Assembly (NCBI GenBank): GCA_029252045.1
Contig: JAQXCD010000051.1
Location: 1-64,000 of the forward strand
From: Sulfitobacter sp.
Lineage (GTDB): Bacteria; Pseudomonadota; Alphaproteobacteria; Rhodobacterales; Rhodobacteraceae
Direction of reading: 5' to 3'
Length of the DNA: 64,000 nt
The position numbers were made by a program, and so were the translations under genes. The notes below the pieces were generated by a model, which saw nothing but the letters and a program-made list of their open reading frames with translations, was not told where the DNA came from and ran no database searches. This document shows, one piece after another, positions 25,866 to 35,968 of the stretch (position 1 is the first letter of the stretch; every line of letters begins with the position of its first letter).

Positions 25866-28800
25866 TTAGCCAATCTCGGAGAGGCGGTTTAGGGCCGCTT
25901 GCAATTGGTCGGCTTCTTCCTGGCGGGCGTTCAGATTGTCTTGCGCTTCGGCGACAACCTCATCCGGGGCGGAGGCCACGAATTTGGGGTTGTTCAGGCG
26001 CCCTTTGAGGCCGCCGATTTCCTTGCCCAGTTTATCCAGCGACTTTTGCAGGCGGGACTTTTCTTCGTCGATGTCGATGAGGCCTTCGAGGGGCAGGCCG
26101 AATGTGGCGCCGGCTGCGCTGATCGCGACCGTGCCTTTGGGGAAGGTCTCTGCGTGGGTCAGGCTGTCAACGCGGGCAAGTCGTTTGATCATTGCTTCGT
26201 TGTTGGCCCACGCGGCGGTGGCTGCTTCATCCATGCCTGTCACGATCATTGGGACCTTGAGGCCGGCGGGGACGTGCATTTGCTGGCGGGCGGAGCGGAT
26301 GTTCTCAATGAGGGAGATGACCCAGTTCATTTCGCGGTCCGCGTCGGCGTCCAGAAGGGCCTGGGTGGTATAGGCGGGCCAGTCTGCGTGCACGATCATT
26401 TTCGGACGTTGGGCGGTGTTGCCCCACAGCTCTTCTGTGATGAAGGGCATGATGGGGTGCAGCAGGATCAGGCATTGATCCAGCACCCAAGCCATTGTTT
26501 CGCGTGTCTCTTTTGCCAGATCGCCCTTGCCGTCATCGTCTTGCAGCAGGGGTTTGGACAGCTCGACGTACCAGTCGCAGACCTTGCCCCAGACAAAGGC
26601 ATAAAGCGCATTTGCGGCGTCGTTGAAGCGGTAGGTATCGAGTGCTGCGTCGACCTCTTCGCGGACGCGGGCGGTCTCTCCGATGATCCATTTGTTGAGG
26701 GTCGCGTTGGGTGTCACAGGCGGTACACCGTCTGTACACCCCTTGTACACCGGGCGCGCGTCGAACACGCCGTTCATTTCTGCGAACTTGTGGGCGTTCC
26801 AGATTTTGGTGCCGAAGTTGCGATAGCCTGCAATCCGCGCTTCCTCCATCTTGAGCGCGCCACCGAGGGAGGCCATGGCGGCGTTGGTAAAGCGCAAGGC
26901 GTCGGCGCCGTATTGGTCGATGATTTCAAGCGGGTCGATCACGTTGCCGACTGATTTCGACATCTTCTTGCCTTTGGCGTCGCGGACAAGGCCGTGGAGG
27001 TAGACGGTGTCGAAGGGGATTTTGCCCGTGGTGTCGAGTTGCATCATCATCATGCGGGCGACCCAGAAGAAGAGGATATCCTGACCCGTGATCAGATCGG
27101 AGGTGGGGAAGTATTTTTTGAGCTCTGGCGTTTCCTCGGGCCAGCCGAGGGTGCCGATGGGCCAGAGGCCGGAGGAGAACCATGTGTCTAGGACGTCGGG
27201 GTCGCGCCAGACCGGGAAGAGGATGTCTGTCGGGTCCTGGCTGAAGGAATATTTGCCAAGGCTTTCGGACAGCATATGCATGGCCTCCGCACGGTTGGCG
27301 ACCTCGACCACGCGGGCGTGGTTGAGCGGCGTCGGCAGGGAGGCGATTGAATCTTTGAAACCGGAGGTGGCAGCCTCAAAGGAGGCAGCGCAAGCGATGT
27401 GATCGCTGCCTTCGGGTAGGGATTGATCCATCAGCAGGCGACCGATTTCCACGAGGTCCAGCGCACCATCGCCTTCGTCATCAATGAAGCCTTCGCGCTT
27501 GAGGTCGAGGCCGTACCAAACTGGTATCTGGTGACCCCACCACAGCTGGCGCGAGATGCACCATGGCTCGATGTTGTCGAGCCAGTTATAGTACACTTTT
27601 TCACCGCTCTCGGGCATGATTTTGACGTCGCCGTTGCGCACGGCGTCGAGGGCGGGGCCTACGATTTGGGCGGTATCTACGAACCATTGGTCGGTGAGCA
27701 TCGGCTCGATGACCACTTTGGAGCGGTCGCCGAAGGGTTGCATGATGGGTTTGCTCTCGACGTAAGGGACAGTCTCGGTCACTTCCGATTTGTTGCCGTC
27801 TTCGTCCTTCACCGTGCGAGTGACGTCATGCATCACGGCGAGGCCCTCAGACGTGATGTCTGCGATGACTTTCTCGCGCGCGGCAAAGCGGTCGAGGCCA
27901 CGGTATTCGTCTGGGACAAGGTTCATCGCGGCGATCATTGCCTCGTCGAAGGTCTGCTCGCCGTTGGCGATGGCTTGGGCAACGGCTGCTTCTTCAGCGT
28001 AGGGCTTGCCATCGGCGCGCATGGCGGCCTTGGTGTCCATCAGCGGATACATCGGGATGTTGTTGCGCTTGGCGACTTGGTAGTCGTTGAAGTCATGGGC
28101 GCCTGTGATCTTTACCGCACCAGAGCCGAAATCCTTATCTGGGTATTCATCGGTGATGATGGGGATCAGGCGGCGGAGTGCCTTGGGGCCGACGGGAATT
28201 TCGCAGAGTTTTCCGATGATTGGGGCGTAACGCTCATCTGATGGATGAACGGCGACAGCGCCGTCCCCGAGCATCGTCTCAGGGCGGGTTGTGGCGATGG
28301 AGATGTAGTCGCGGGTTTCGCGCAGTGTCTCAACACCGTCTTCGTCCTTCTCGACATATTCATAGGTTGCACCGCCCGCCAGCGGGTATTTGAAGTGCCA
28401 CATGTGGCCCGGCACTTCGGTGTTCTCGACTTCGAGATCGGAGATTGCCGTCTCGAACCGCGGGTCCCAGTTGACGAGGCGTTTGCCGCGGTAGATTTTG
28501 CCGCTCTGGTACATCTGCACAAAGACTTTGATCACGGCGTCGTGGAAGTTGGGCGAATTCTCGTGGCCTACGCGCGTGTCGCCCGGCGCGCCGGACATGG
28601 TGAAGGCGTTGCGCGACCAGTCGCAGCTTGAGCCGAGGCGTTTGAGCTGGCCCACGATGGTGCCGGCGGTCTGCTCTTTGTAGGCCCATGCATGCTGCAA
28701 GAACTCTTCGCGGGTGAGGTCGGTGCGTTTGATGCCTTCTTTGGCAAGCTGGTTTTCCACGGCCAACTGGAGCGCGATGCCCGCGTGGTCCTGACCGGGC

Positions 28801-29036
28801 TGCCAGAGCGTGTCAAACCCGCGCATGCGGTGCCAGCGCGTCAGGATGTCTTGGAGCGTGTTGTTGAACGCGTGGCCGACGTGCAGCGAGCCGTTGACGT
28901 TGGGCGGCGGGATCATGACGCAGTAGGTCTCATCGCGCGACGCGTTTGCGCCTGCTTTGAAGGCGCCGGCCTGTTCCCAAGCGGCGTAGAGGCGGGCTTC
29001 GGCCCCGGTTGCGTCGAAGTTCTTTTCCAGTGCCAT
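25866..29036 (-). CDS. valS: Valyl-tRNA synthetase
   Basis: The 1056-residue class I synthetase has the HIGH-type motif [19 protein letters not shown] near residue 47 and the KMSKS motif [10 protein letters not shown] past the middle of the protein. A C-terminal coiled coil from about residue 985 ([19 protein letters not shown]) contacts tRNA. The connective-peptide editing domain contains the Thr-rich [16 protein letters not shown]. It charges tRNA-Val with valine and hydrolyses Thr-tRNA-Val. Between the [15 protein letters not shown] block and [12 protein letters not shown] there are about 100 residues, clearly more than the roughly 38 I recall in E. coli ValS. The ATG at 29036 or 29042 starts the gene. 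Confidence 0.95.
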   Translation of the reverse strand: MALEKNFDATGAEARLYAAWEQAGAFKAGANASRDETYCVMIPPPNVNGSLHVGHAFNNTLQDILTRWHRMRGFDTLWQPGQDHAGIALQLAVENQLAKEGIKRTDLTREEFLQHAWAYKEQTAGTIVGQLKRLGSSCDWSRNAFTMSGAPGDTRVGHENSPNFHDAVIKVFVQMYQSGKIYRGKRLVNWDPRFETAISDLEVENTEVPGHMWHFKYPLAGGATYEYVEKDEDGVETLRETRDYISIATTRPETMLGDGAVAVHPSDERYAPIIGKLCEIPVGPKALRRLIPIITDEYPDKDFGSGAVKITGAHDFNDYQVAKRNNIPMYPLMDTKAAMRADGKPYAEEAAVAQAIANGEQTFDEAMIAAMNLVPDEYRGLDRFAAREKVIADITSEGLAVMHDVTRTVKDEDGNKSEVTETVPYVESKPIMQPFGDRSKVVIEPMLTDQWFVDTAQIVGPALDAVRNGDVKIMPESGEKVYYNWLDNIEPWCISRQLWWGHQIPVWYGLDLKREGFIDDEGDGALDLVEIGRLLMDQSLPEGSDHIACAASFEAATSGFKDSIASLPTPLNHARVVEVANRAEAMHMLSESLGKYSFSQDPTDILFPVWRDPDVLDTWFSSGLWPIGTLGWPEETPELKKYFPTSDLITGQDILFFWVARMMMMQLDTTGKIPFDTVYLHGLVRDAKGKKMSKSVGNVIDPLEIIDQYGADALRFTNAAMASLGGALKMEEARIAGYRNFGTKIWNAHKFAEMNGVFDARPVYKGCTDGVPPVTPNATLNKWIIGETARVREEVDAALDTYRFNDAANALYAFVWGKVCDWYVELSKPLLQDDDGKGDLAKETRETMAWVLDQCLILLHPIMPFITEELWGNTAQRPKMIVHADWPAYTTQALLDADADREMNWVISLIENIRSARQQMHVPAGLKVPMIVTGMDEAATAAWANNEAMIKRLARVDSLTHAETFPKGTVAISAAGATFGLPLEGLIDIDEEKSRLQKSLDKLGKEIGGLKGRLNNPKFVASAPDEVVAEAQDNLNARQEEADQLQAALNRLSEIG

Positions 29037-29193
29037 GATCATCGGTCCCGTATTGTTGTTTGGAGGCTGATGTAGCGGAGCATGCGGCAGAGGGGAAGGG
29101 TTAGCGCTTGTGACGCTATGTGGTGGGTGGACATGGCGGATAGGTCCGCTAGGTTTCGGGCAAGAGATATTGCGGACTTCAGGGAGCAAGCGC

Positions 29194-31491
29194 ATGGAAA
29201 AATTCGGCAAAAGCCAATCGGTCAAACGGGTTGAGGATGTGCGGTTTCTGACAGGTGCGGGGCGCTATGTGGATGACATCGTACCGGAAGGGGCATTGCA
29301 GACCTATGTTTTCCGCTCCTCCGTGGCGCATGGCGTGATCACCGAGCTGGACCTGAGCGAGGCGGCGCAGGCCGAGGGCGTGCATCTGGCGTTTACCTGC
29401 GCGGATATGGAAGCGGCGGGGATCAACATTGCCTTGAACGGGGCGATCATCAAGAACCGCGATGGCAGCGGCGGTGCAGCGCCCCTGCGCCCGATGTTGG
29501 CAAAGGACAAGGTTCTTTATGTGGGGGAGCCGGTGGCGGTGATTGTGGCGGATACTTACGAGCAGGCCCGCGACGCTGCCGAGCTGATCATGTTCGATGT
29601 GGATGAGTTGCCCGCCAAGATTGACATCACACGCGGTGGGGAAACCGTGCATGCGGAGGCGCCGGACAACTGTGCCTTTGATTGGGGGATGGGCGATGAG
29701 GCTGCCACCGAGGCCGCCTTCAAGGCTGCTGCCAAGACTGTGGCGCTGGATGTGGGGGACAACCGGATCATTGTGAATAGCCTTGAGCCGCGCGGCTGTT
29801 TTGCCGAGTGGGACGGCACACGTCTGCATCTGGCCAACAACGGGCAGGGTGTCTGGGTGCATAAGGACAATCTGGTGAAGGCCTTTGGTCTGGACGAGGC
29901 CAATGTGCGGGTGACCAACCCTGACACCGGCGGCGCCTTTGGCATGAAGTCGATGACCTACCCCGAGCATTTCCTTGTCAGCCATGCTGCCCGTGTTCTG
30001 AACAGGCCCGTGCACTGGATGTCCGAGCGGACCGAGGCGATGCTGAGTGACAATGGCGGGCGGGATCTGACCAGTTTGGCGGAGCTGGCGTTTGACGAGA
30101 ACAACAAGATCACCGCTTACCGTGTGACGTCGAAGTGTAATCTGGGGGCTTATAACAGCCAGTTTGGCCAGTTTATCCAGACGCAGTTGTTCAGCCGTGT
30201 TTTGATGGGTGTTTACGATGTGCAGACCACTTGGCTGCAGGTTGAGGGGTATTACACCAACACCGTGCAGGTGGATGCCTACCGCGGCGCGGGCCGCCCC
30301 GAGGCGATCTATGTGCTGGAGCGGGTGATGGACCGTGCGGCGCGCGAGTTGGGCGTTGATCCGCTGGAGCTGCGCCGGATCAATTTTATCAAGCCGGCGC
30401 AGTTTCCCTATGCTGCCGCTACGGGTGAGACGTATGATGTGGGCGATTTCGACAAGGTCCTGACACGCGGCGCGCAGGAGGCGGATGCGGCGGGTTTTGC
30501 GGCCCGCAAGGCGGCGGATGCCAAGCGCGGGCTGCTGCGCGGGCAGGGTATTTGTTATTATATCGAGAGTATTTTGGGCGACCCCAGCGAGGGGGCGAAG
30601 GTCAACTTTCTTGCGGACGGCACGGTGGAGATCCTTGTCGGCACGCAATCAGGCGGGCAGGGGCACGAGACTGTTTATGCCAAGTTCCTCAGCGACCAGA
30701 CAGGTATTCCTGCGGATAGGATTGCCGTCATTCAGGGCGACAGTGACCTGATTGCCAAAGGCGGCGGCACGGGGGGGTCGCGCTCGGTCACGGTGCAGAA
30801 CAACGCCACATTGGCGACGGTTGGCAAGATGAAAGAGGTGTTTACGGTGTTTCTGGCGGAGGAAATGGGGGTGCCTGCCTCCGAGATCAGCTTTGACGAC
30901 GAGCGGTTCCGTGCGGAAGGCTCTAACCTGACGCCGACCATGCGGGACGTGGCGGAGATGGCGCGGGACAAGGGCCGCGATGATCTGCTGACCCATCACG
31001 AGCGCGCGACGCTGGACGGCCGCAGCTTTCCCAACGGGGCGCATATCTGCGAAGTTGTGATCGACCCCGAGACAGGGATTGTGACGACGGACCGCTACAC
31101 CGTTGTCGATGATTTCGGCAATCTGATTAACCCGTTGCTGGCCGAGGGGCAGGTGCACGGCGGTGTTGTTCAGGGCATCGGGCAGGCCTTGCAGGAGCGT
31201 GTTGTCTATGACGAGGACGGTCAGCTGCTCACGGCATCGTTTATGGACTATGCGATGCCGCGCGCGTTGGATGTGCCTTATATTTCGTTCACCAGCGAGC
31301 CCGTCCCTTCGACGGCCAATATCATGGGCATGAAGGGGTGCGGCGAGGCTGGAACGGTTGGTGCGTTAGCGGCTCTGTCTAATGCAGTGCAGGATGCGCT
31401 GTGGGAGCATGGCGTGCGTCAGGCGGATATGCCGTTTACGCCGCATAAGGTGTGGGAGTTGTTGCAAGGTGAGGCCATCGCCGCAGAATAA
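29194..31491 (+). CDS. Molybdopterin-binding large subunit of a xanthine dehydrogenase/CO dehydrogenase-family enzyme
   Basis: The 765-residue protein has the hammerhead domain (about residues 20-130) and the two MoCo domains: [20 protein letters not shown], then the active-site loop [17 protein letters not shown]. Further conserved parts are [27 protein letters not shown], and the catalytic Glu in [14 protein letters not shown]. The AYRGAGR loop marks it as form II rather than the CO-oxidising form I (AYRCSFR). It would hydroxylate an aromatic or aldehyde substrate with a Mo-cytosine cofactor. The usual FAD and 2Fe-2S subunit genes (coxM, coxS) are not next to it: upstream is valS and downstream a DUF2235 gene, so partners must lie elsewhere. 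Confidence 0.88.
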   Translation: MEKFGKSQSVKRVEDVRFLTGAGRYVDDIVPEGALQTYVFRSSVAHGVITELDLSEAAQAEGVHLAFTCADMEAAGINIALNGAIIKNRDGSGGAAPLRPMLAKDKVLYVGEPVAVIVADTYEQARDAAELIMFDVDELPAKIDITRGGETVHAEAPDNCAFDWGMGDEAATEAAFKAAAKTVALDVGDNRIIVNSLEPRGCFAEWDGTRLHLANNGQGVWVHKDNLVKAFGLDEANVRVTNPDTGGAFGMKSMTYPEHFLVSHAARVLNRPVHWMSERTEAMLSDNGGRDLTSLAELAFDENNKITAYRVTSKCNLGAYNSQFGQFIQTQLFSRVLMGVYDVQTTWLQVEGYYTNTVQVDAYRGAGRPEAIYVLERVMDRAARELGVDPLELRRINFIKPAQFPYAAATGETYDVGDFDKVLTRGAQEADAAGFAARKAADAKRGLLRGQGICYYIESILGDPSEGAKVNFLADGTVEILVGTQSGGQGHETVYAKFLSDQTGIPADRIAVIQGDSDLIAKGGGTGGSRSVTVQNNATLATVGKMKEVFTVFLAEEMGVPASEISFDDERFRAEGSNLTPTMRDVAEMARDKGRDDLLTHHERATLDGRSFPNGAHICEVVIDPETGIVTTDRYTVVDDFGNLINPLLAEGQVHGGVVQGIGQALQERVVYDEDGQLLTASFMDYAMPRALDVPYISFTSEPVPSTANIMGMKGCGEAGTVGALAALSNAVQDALWEHGVRQADMPFTPHKVWELLQGEAIAAE

Positions 31492-31507
31492 TGAGAATCC
31501 CTCGTTG

Positions 31508-32554
31508 GTGAGGCGGCTGTTTGGCCGTTTGTGGCACCGGCCGGATACAGACATCCGTCCGGTGCGTGGGCCGCAGGTGCATCTGGTGATCCTTGACGGC
31601 ACAATGTCCACGCTGGACCCCGGCTGTGAAACCAATGCGGGCATTGCCTATGGGCTGGCCCGTGAAATGGGCAGCAGCATATCGATCTATTACGAGCCCG
31701 GATTGCAATGGGACAGCTGGCGCACGGTGCGGTATGTTGCCACGGGGCGCGGGATCAACCGGCAAATCAGGCGCGCCTATGGCTATCTGGCATCGCGTTA
31801 CCGTGACGGGGACCGGATTTATCTGATGGGCTATTCGCGGGGGGGCTATGCAGTCCGCTCGCTGGCCGGAATCATTGATCGTATGGGGCTACTGACGCGT
31901 GAAAACGCAACAGAGCGGAATATCAGGCAGGTTTACCGGCTTTATGAACGCCGCCTGATCAGTGCAGAGGCCAAAGCATTCAGGGCAGCGCATTGCCGTC
32001 CGCAAACGACAATCGAATTTGTAGGGGTTTGGGATACTGTCAAATCACTGGGGATCAATGCGCCAGTCCTGTGGCGGCTGAGTGCGGCGCGCCATACGTT
32101 CCATAACCATGACCTGAGTGCCTGTGTAAAGCGCGGCTGTCAGGCCTTGGCGCGGGACGAGACGCGGGTGGTTTACCGCCCCGTGATGTGGACCAGCGAC
32201 CCCGCGCGGCCAGACCAGATCCGGCAGGTGTGGTTTCGCGGAAGTCATGGGGATATTGGTGGCCAGTTGAGCGGGCGACAGGCCTCGCGGTCCTTGTCGA
32301 ACATTCCGTTGGTCTGGATGCTGGAGCAAGCGGCACAGATGGGTTTGCCGTTGCCCGACAACTGGCAGGACCGGTTTGTGCAGGATGTCACTGCGCCGTC
32401 GATCGGCACATGGGCGGGCTGGGGCAAATTGTTTGTGACACGGCGCAAGCGGGTTATTGGCGCTGATCCGTCCGAGCAGCTGCACAGCAGTATTCAGGTT
32501 GTCCCGAGCGAAGAACTACACCCATTAGTTGAAATTGCCAGAATGCGGTCATAG
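31508..32554 (+). CDS. DUF2235 (Tle1-like) alpha/beta hydrolase
   Basis: The 348-residue protein begins VRRLFGRLWHRPDTD and has the DUF2235 start HLVILDGTMSTLDPG. A nucleophile elbow YLMGYSRGGYAVRSLAG (G-x-S-x-G, Ser near 110) comes next, with the acid site GVWDTVKSLG and a His in FRGSHGDIGGQL. These are the parts of the catalytic core in T6SS phospholipase effectors of the Tle1 type and in housekeeping DUF2235 hydrolases. No VgrG, PAAR or immunity gene is near, so a T6SS role is not supported. I chose the GTG at 31508; the frame is open further upstream inside the molybdenum enzyme gene. It starts 16 bases after that gene's stop and may be co-transcribed with it. Confidence 0.82.
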   Translation: MRRLFGRLWHRPDTDIRPVRGPQVHLVILDGTMSTLDPGCETNAGIAYGLAREMGSSISIYYEPGLQWDSWRTVRYVATGRGINRQIRRAYGYLASRYRDGDRIYLMGYSRGGYAVRSLAGIIDRMGLLTRENATERNIRQVYRLYERRLISAEAKAFRAAHCRPQTTIEFVGVWDTVKSLGINAPVLWRLSAARHTFHNHDLSACVKRGCQALARDETRVVYRPVMWTSDPARPDQIRQVWFRGSHGDIGGQLSGRQASRSLSNIPLVWMLEQAAQMGLPLPDNWQDRFVQDVTAPSIGTWAGWGKLFVTRRKRVIGADPSEQLHSSIQVVPSEELHPLVEIARMRS

Positions 32555-32607
32555 TCTTGCCGCTTCGCGCAGGCATCCTCGCAGTTCTGAACTGTAAGAG
32601 GTAAGCT

Positions 32608-32973
32608 ATGTTTCGATATGTTTTGACTGCTGCTCTTCTTTTGCCGGCGCCCACACATGCACAGCCTGTCAGTTGGGGTATGGCGCAATGTGGTGCCTTG
32701 ATGGATGTGATGGAGGACTATGTCCACCAGCAACCGCAAAAGCAGTACCTCGATGAAGCAGCAGTATTAATGGCAGCGGCGGCGCGGCAGCAATCCCAAG
32801 CGGAAGGCCGCAATACTGCCGAACTGGTCAAAGTTCAATCGGCAAAGCGGGACGCGTGGGTCGACATGGGCAATACCATGGCGTTTAAGGCGGAATTCGG
32901 TGATTGGGTGGACTACTGCCAGTCACTGGCCAAGTCCTACGACATCAAGCTGCACAAGAGCATGTTGCGCTGA
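32608..32973 (+). CDS. Secreted hypothetical protein
   Basis: The 121-residue product has a Sec signal peptide (FRYVLTAALLLPAPTHA, cleavage near AHA-QPVS). The mature domain is helical and Gln/Ala-rich and contains two cysteines (AQCGAL and DYCQSL), which may form one disulfide. I do not recognise the family. It lies 53 bases downstream of the DUF2235 gene on the same strand and is convergent with a thioesterase gene. An AAGAGGTAAGCT ribosome region lies just before the ATG at 32608. Likely periplasmic, role unknown. Confidence 0.68.
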   Translation: MFRYVLTAALLLPAPTHAQPVSWGMAQCGALMDVMEDYVHQQPQKQYLDEAAVLMAAAARQQSQAEGRNTAELVKVQSAKRDAWVDMGNTMAFKAEFGDWVDYCQSLAKSYDIKLHKSMLR

Positions 32974-32982
32974 GACATCGCG

Positions 32983-33465
32983 TCAGCCGACCTTCATGAC
33001 GATGCAGGTGGTCGAGCCTGTGGCATACAGCTTGCCGTCGTCCACACCCCTGATTTCACCATGGGCAACCCCTGTCGAGCGGCCCACATGGTCAATCTTG
33101 CCGATGCAATCAATCGTCATGCCCAACGGGATAGAGCGCAGGATGTTAATCTTGTATTCCAGTGTGGTGTAGACCGATCCACGCGGCACCATCGTCATCA
33201 CGGCACAGGCCATGGCGCTGTCCAGCAGCGTGCCGTACCAGCCGCCGTGCACTGTGCCCATCGGGTTGGTGACGTTGAATTCGGGGGTGCCGCGGAAGAC
33301 GCAGTGGCCCGCCTCTACGCTGTGTAATGTATAGCCCATGGTGGCCCCGATGGGCGGGCCGGGGTTGGTACCGTCCAGAATGCTCTGCATAAACTCGAGA
33401 CCGGTTAGTTTGATCGCATCTTGAGTGCTCAGAAGGTCTTCGGGTTTGGTGGCAAGGCGACGCAT
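32983..33465 (-). CDS. PaaI-type hot-dog thioesterase
   Basis: The 160-residue protein has the PaaI/4HBT hot-dog core: FNVTNPMGTVHGGWYGTLLD, with the helix after HGG, then SVYTTLEYKINILRSIP, and GVAHGEIRGVDDGKLYATGS. Family members hydrolyse CoA thioesters of aromatic or fatty acids in the cytoplasm, removing dead-end CoA compounds. It is convergent with the secreted protein and upstream of metF in the same direction, but 64 bases separate it from metF's stop, so co-transcription is possible but weakly supported. Confidence 0.88.
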   Translation of the reverse strand: MRRLATKPEDLLSTQDAIKLTGLEFMQSILDGTNPGPPIGATMGYTLHSVEAGHCVFRGTPEFNVTNPMGTVHGGWYGTLLDSAMACAVMTMVPRGSVYTTLEYKINILRSIPLGMTIDCIGKIDHVGRSTGVAHGEIRGVDDGKLYATGSTTCIVMKVG

Positions 33466-33529
33466 GGGGCAGGCTCCGGCTGGGATGTTTGCCCCAGCCT
33501 AGAGCCGCTTTGTGCGCAGTGGCAAGGTG

Positions 33530-34396
33530 TTACGCCACGTTGGAAAGCTGTGATTGGGGCGCCACACCCAAGGCGCGGCAGACATCACGGGTCAGGTCCG
33601 GGCGGTTGAGCGTGTAGAAATGCAGCGCGTCTACACCTTCGTCCACCAGATCGCTGCACAGCTCGGCGCATAGGGAGGTCGAGAGCAGTTCGGTCCGGCC
33701 ATCGCGTTCTGCTGCACGGTAGGCTTCGTCCAGCCATGCCGGGATTTTTGTGCCGCAACGCTCGGCGAATTTGCGCGCCGAGGTCCAGTTGGTGACGGGC
33801 AGGATGCCGGGCACAATCGGTTTGGTGATGCCCGCCGCTGCGCATTGGTCGCGAAAGCGCAGGAAAGGCTCGGGCTCAAAGAAGAACTGCGTCAGGGCCT
33901 CATCCGCGCCGGCATCGAATTTGCGCTTGAGGTATTGGATGTTGGCGTGCTGGCTGACGGCGTCGGGGTGGCAATCCGGGTAGGCGCCCACGCGGATGGT
34001 GAATTTGTCTTGCAGGGCCAGCGCCTCGATCAGCTCGACCGAGTTTTTGAAGCCGTCCGGATGAGGGGTGAAATGCTCGGCGCCGTTTTGCGGATCGCCG
34101 CGCAGGGCGACGATATCGGTGACACCCGCCTGATGGAACTTCTCGGCGACTTCCAGTGTCTCGGCCACGTTGGCGCCGACACAGGTCAGATGCGCCGAAA
34201 CGGGTAGACCGGAGGTGCGGTGCAGCACATGTGCGGCGTCATGGGTGAGGTCACGGGTGGTCCCGCCTGCGCCGTAGGTGACCGAGAAGAAACGCGGGGC
34301 CAGAGGGGCCAGCGCCTGTGCCGTATCCCACAGCTTGAAAGCCGCATCGACGGATTTGGGCGGGAAGATTTCGAAAGAAACTGAAGGGGGTGTCAT
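33530..34396 (-). CDS. metF: Methylenetetrahydrofolate reductase
   Basis: The 288-residue TIM-barrel flavoenzyme has VSFEIFPPKSVDAAFKLWD at the start, SVTYGAGGTTRDLTHDA (FAD and folate contact), and LRGDPQNGAEHFTPHPDG. These are the usual MetF conserved blocks. It makes 5-methyl-tetrahydrofolate for methionine synthesis. The gene is divergent from a LysR gene of MetR type. The ATG at 34396 has AAGG 9 bases before it; an ATG at 34405 is also in frame but sits closer to that ribosome site, so the true start is not settled. Confidence 0.94.
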   Translation of the reverse strand: MTPPSVSFEIFPPKSVDAAFKLWDTAQALAPLAPRFFSVTYGAGGTTRDLTHDAAHVLHRTSGLPVSAHLTCVGANVAETLEVAEKFHQAGVTDIVALRGDPQNGAEHFTPHPDGFKNSVELIEALALQDKFTIRVGAYPDCHPDAVSQHANIQYLKRKFDAGADEALTQFFFEPEPFLRFRDQCAAAGITKPIVPGILPVTNWTSARKFAERCGTKIPAWLDEAYRAAERDGRTELLSTSLCAELCSDLVDEGVDALHFYTLNRPDLTRDVCRALGVAPQSQLSNVA

Positions 34397-34489
34397 GTCT
34401 GGCATCCTTGTTGATTTCCTAATGTGTGACATGCTATTCGACATGAGACAAATTCATAATTTTCATCATCAACATGAGGATCAGCTCAT

Positions 34490-35395
34490 ATGCACATCGA
34501 ATTCCGCCATCTGCGTACCATACAGGCCATCCACCGCGCGGGCGGTTTGGCCAAGGCGGCGGAGATGATGAACATCACGCAATCCGCGCTGAGCCATCAG
34601 GTCAAGGGGCTGGAAGATCAGGCGGGGGTGGAGCTGTTTGTCCGCCGCTCCAAGCCGCTCAAGCTGTCGCCTGCGGGGCAGCGGCTGTTGAAGCTGGCCG
34701 AGCAGGTGTTGCCACAGGTCGCGGCCTTGCAGGATGAATTCAGCGGGCTGCGCGATGGCAGCACGGGGCGCATGCATATCGCGATCGAGTGTCACGCCTG
34801 TTTCGAGTGGTTGTTTCCGGTGCTGGAGCAGTTCCGCCGCAGTTTTGGCGATGTGGACGTGGATATCCGCCCCGGTCTGGCCTTTGACGCACTGCCCGCG
34901 TTGCTGCGGCAGGAGGTGGATCTGGTGATCTCCAGTGATCCGGAAGAAATTGATGGCGTAGAGTTTATCGAGCTGTTTGACTACAAAGCGGTTTTTGTCG
35001 CGGCGAGCGCGCATCCGCTGGCCAAGAAGGGTTTTATCGAGGCGGAGGATTTTCGCGGTGAGACGTTGATCACCTATCCGGTGGAGCGCACACGTCTGGA
35101 TGTGTTCAGCCAGCTGTTGATTCCGGCCAAGGTGGAGCCTGCAAATATCCGGCAGGTGGAATTGACGGCGGTGATCTTGCTGTTGGTGGCGTCGAACCGC
35201 GGGGTATCTGTGCTACCTGACTGGGTCGTACGTGAGGTGAAGTATTCCTCGGATTATGTCACACGGCCCCTGACCAAAGGCGGCATCACCCGCAGGCTAT
35301 ACGCGGCGATCCGCAGTGAAGACCGCGAGAAGCCGTTTATGCGCGAATTGCTGGGGCTGGCGGGGGTTGAGGCACGCAAGTTGCAGGCGGTGTGA
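34490..35395 (+). CDS. metR: LysR-family regulator, MetR-like
   Basis: The 301-residue protein starts with a winged helix-turn-helix (FRHLRTIQAIHRAGGLAKAA then LTQ-like ITQSALSHQVKGLED). Its effector-binding half has CHACFEWLFPVLEQFRRSF, the pattern of MetR, which binds homocysteine. It is transcribed away from metF with 93 bases between the two starts, the classical metR/metF layout. Two TTCA direct half-sites lie in the gap (TTCATAATTTTCATC), but no clear palindromic MetR box (TGAA-N5-TTCA) is seen. Regulation of metF by this protein is an inference from family and layout. Confidence 0.85.
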   Translation: MHIEFRHLRTIQAIHRAGGLAKAAEMMNITQSALSHQVKGLEDQAGVELFVRRSKPLKLSPAGQRLLKLAEQVLPQVAALQDEFSGLRDGSTGRMHIAIECHACFEWLFPVLEQFRRSFGDVDVDIRPGLAFDALPALLRQEVDLVISSDPEEIDGVEFIELFDYKAVFVAASAHPLAKKGFIEAEDFRGETLITYPVERTRLDVFSQLLIPAKVEPANIRQVELTAVILLLVASNRGVSVLPDWVVREVKYSSDYVTRPLTKGGITRRLYAAIRSEDREKPFMRELLGLAGVEARKLQAV

Positions 35396-35423
35396 GGTGG
35401 GGGCGAGGTCCGGTTTGCAGGAC

Positions 35424-35597
35424 TTAGTTGCCGTTCGCCTCTTTCCGCGCAACGTCTGCTTCAAGCAAAATTGCGTGATTGTCGGAACTTGATTTTTGAA
35501 TTAAATAAGTAAAAATGCCAAAAAGTGGGCCAAGACCCATAAGAGCAGGAAGAATGACACTGGCAATCACGGGATACCTGAGAGGAATGCTAACCAT
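35424..35597 (-). CDS. Possible 57-residue membrane protein or gene remnant
   Basis: This leftward frame encodes MVSIPLRYPVIASVILPAL followed by a second hydrophobic part and a polar tail (ADVARKEANGN). It reads like a single-helix membrane protein and its lower half is AT-rich compared with neighbours. There is no good ribosome site before the ATG at 35597, and its start overlaps the rightward His-rich gene by 44 bases. It could be the surviving end of a gene cut when the neighbouring islet arrived. A chance frame cannot be ruled out. Confidence 0.3.
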   Translation of the reverse strand: MVSIPLRYPVIASVILPALMGLGPLFGIFTYLIQKSSSDNHAILLEADVARKEANGN

Positions 35598-35913
35598 CGC
35601 TTTGGCGGTTGGTATGCTCCTGTCTGCGAACTCCCGTTCGGTCACCCATGATTTCACGGAACTCGCAAAGATCGTCGCGGAACATCACGCCGAGATTGCA
35701 GAACATGGCCACGCCCATGAAGACATCATTGACCTGATGCATGCCTATCATGACCACATCCATGAGATCGCGGATCATGAACACAACATCGCGTTTCTTC
35801 CACCACGCGATCCTTCGGGTTTTATCATGCCCACCAACACAAGCTGGATGATGGCACCCAGTGCCATGGCTGACAGAAGAGACTACGGGTTAGAACGACC
35901 GCCACGAGTGTGA
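35554..35913 (+). CDS. Secreted histidine-rich protein of the HupE islet
   Basis: The 119-residue product has a signal peptide (GMLTIALAVGMLLSA, cleavage near ANS or VTH). A His/Asp/Glu-rich mature region follows (AEHHAEIAEHGHAHEDII, then HAYHDHIHEIADHEHN), with more than ten His in about 45 residues, strongly suggesting binding of a transition metal in the periplasm. It ends with YGLERPPRV. The start ATG at 35554 follows AGCAGGAAGA. It is the first of three rightward genes (with HupE/UreJ-type and anchor proteins), 55 bases apart. I infer a metallochaperone or buffer role; no enzyme motif is present. Confidence 0.68.
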   Translation: MTLAITGYLRGMLTIALAVGMLLSANSRSVTHDFTELAKIVAEHHAEIAEHGHAHEDIIDLMHAYHDHIHEIADHEHNIAFLPPRDPSGFIMPTNTSWMMAPSAMADRRDYGLERPPRV

Positions 35914-35968
35914 TGCTGCGCCCGACAGGGCGTTCCAATCCATCACAATCAACAAACGGAAAATCAAA

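Noticed and set aside
31382-31507. DUF2235 protein starting at 31382
   Set aside because: The upstream residues are Cys/Arg-rich and lie in another frame of the molybdenum enzyme gene. GTG at 31508 better fits the family.
31508-32554. Type VI secretion effector role of the DUF2235 protein
   Set aside because: No VgrG, PAAR, Hcp or immunity gene lies near; DUF2235 hydrolases are common outside T6SS.
34397-34489. SAM-type riboswitch upstream of metF
   Set aside because: The region is only 93 bases, is shared with a divergent LysR gene, and shows no riboswitch-like paired core that I could trace.
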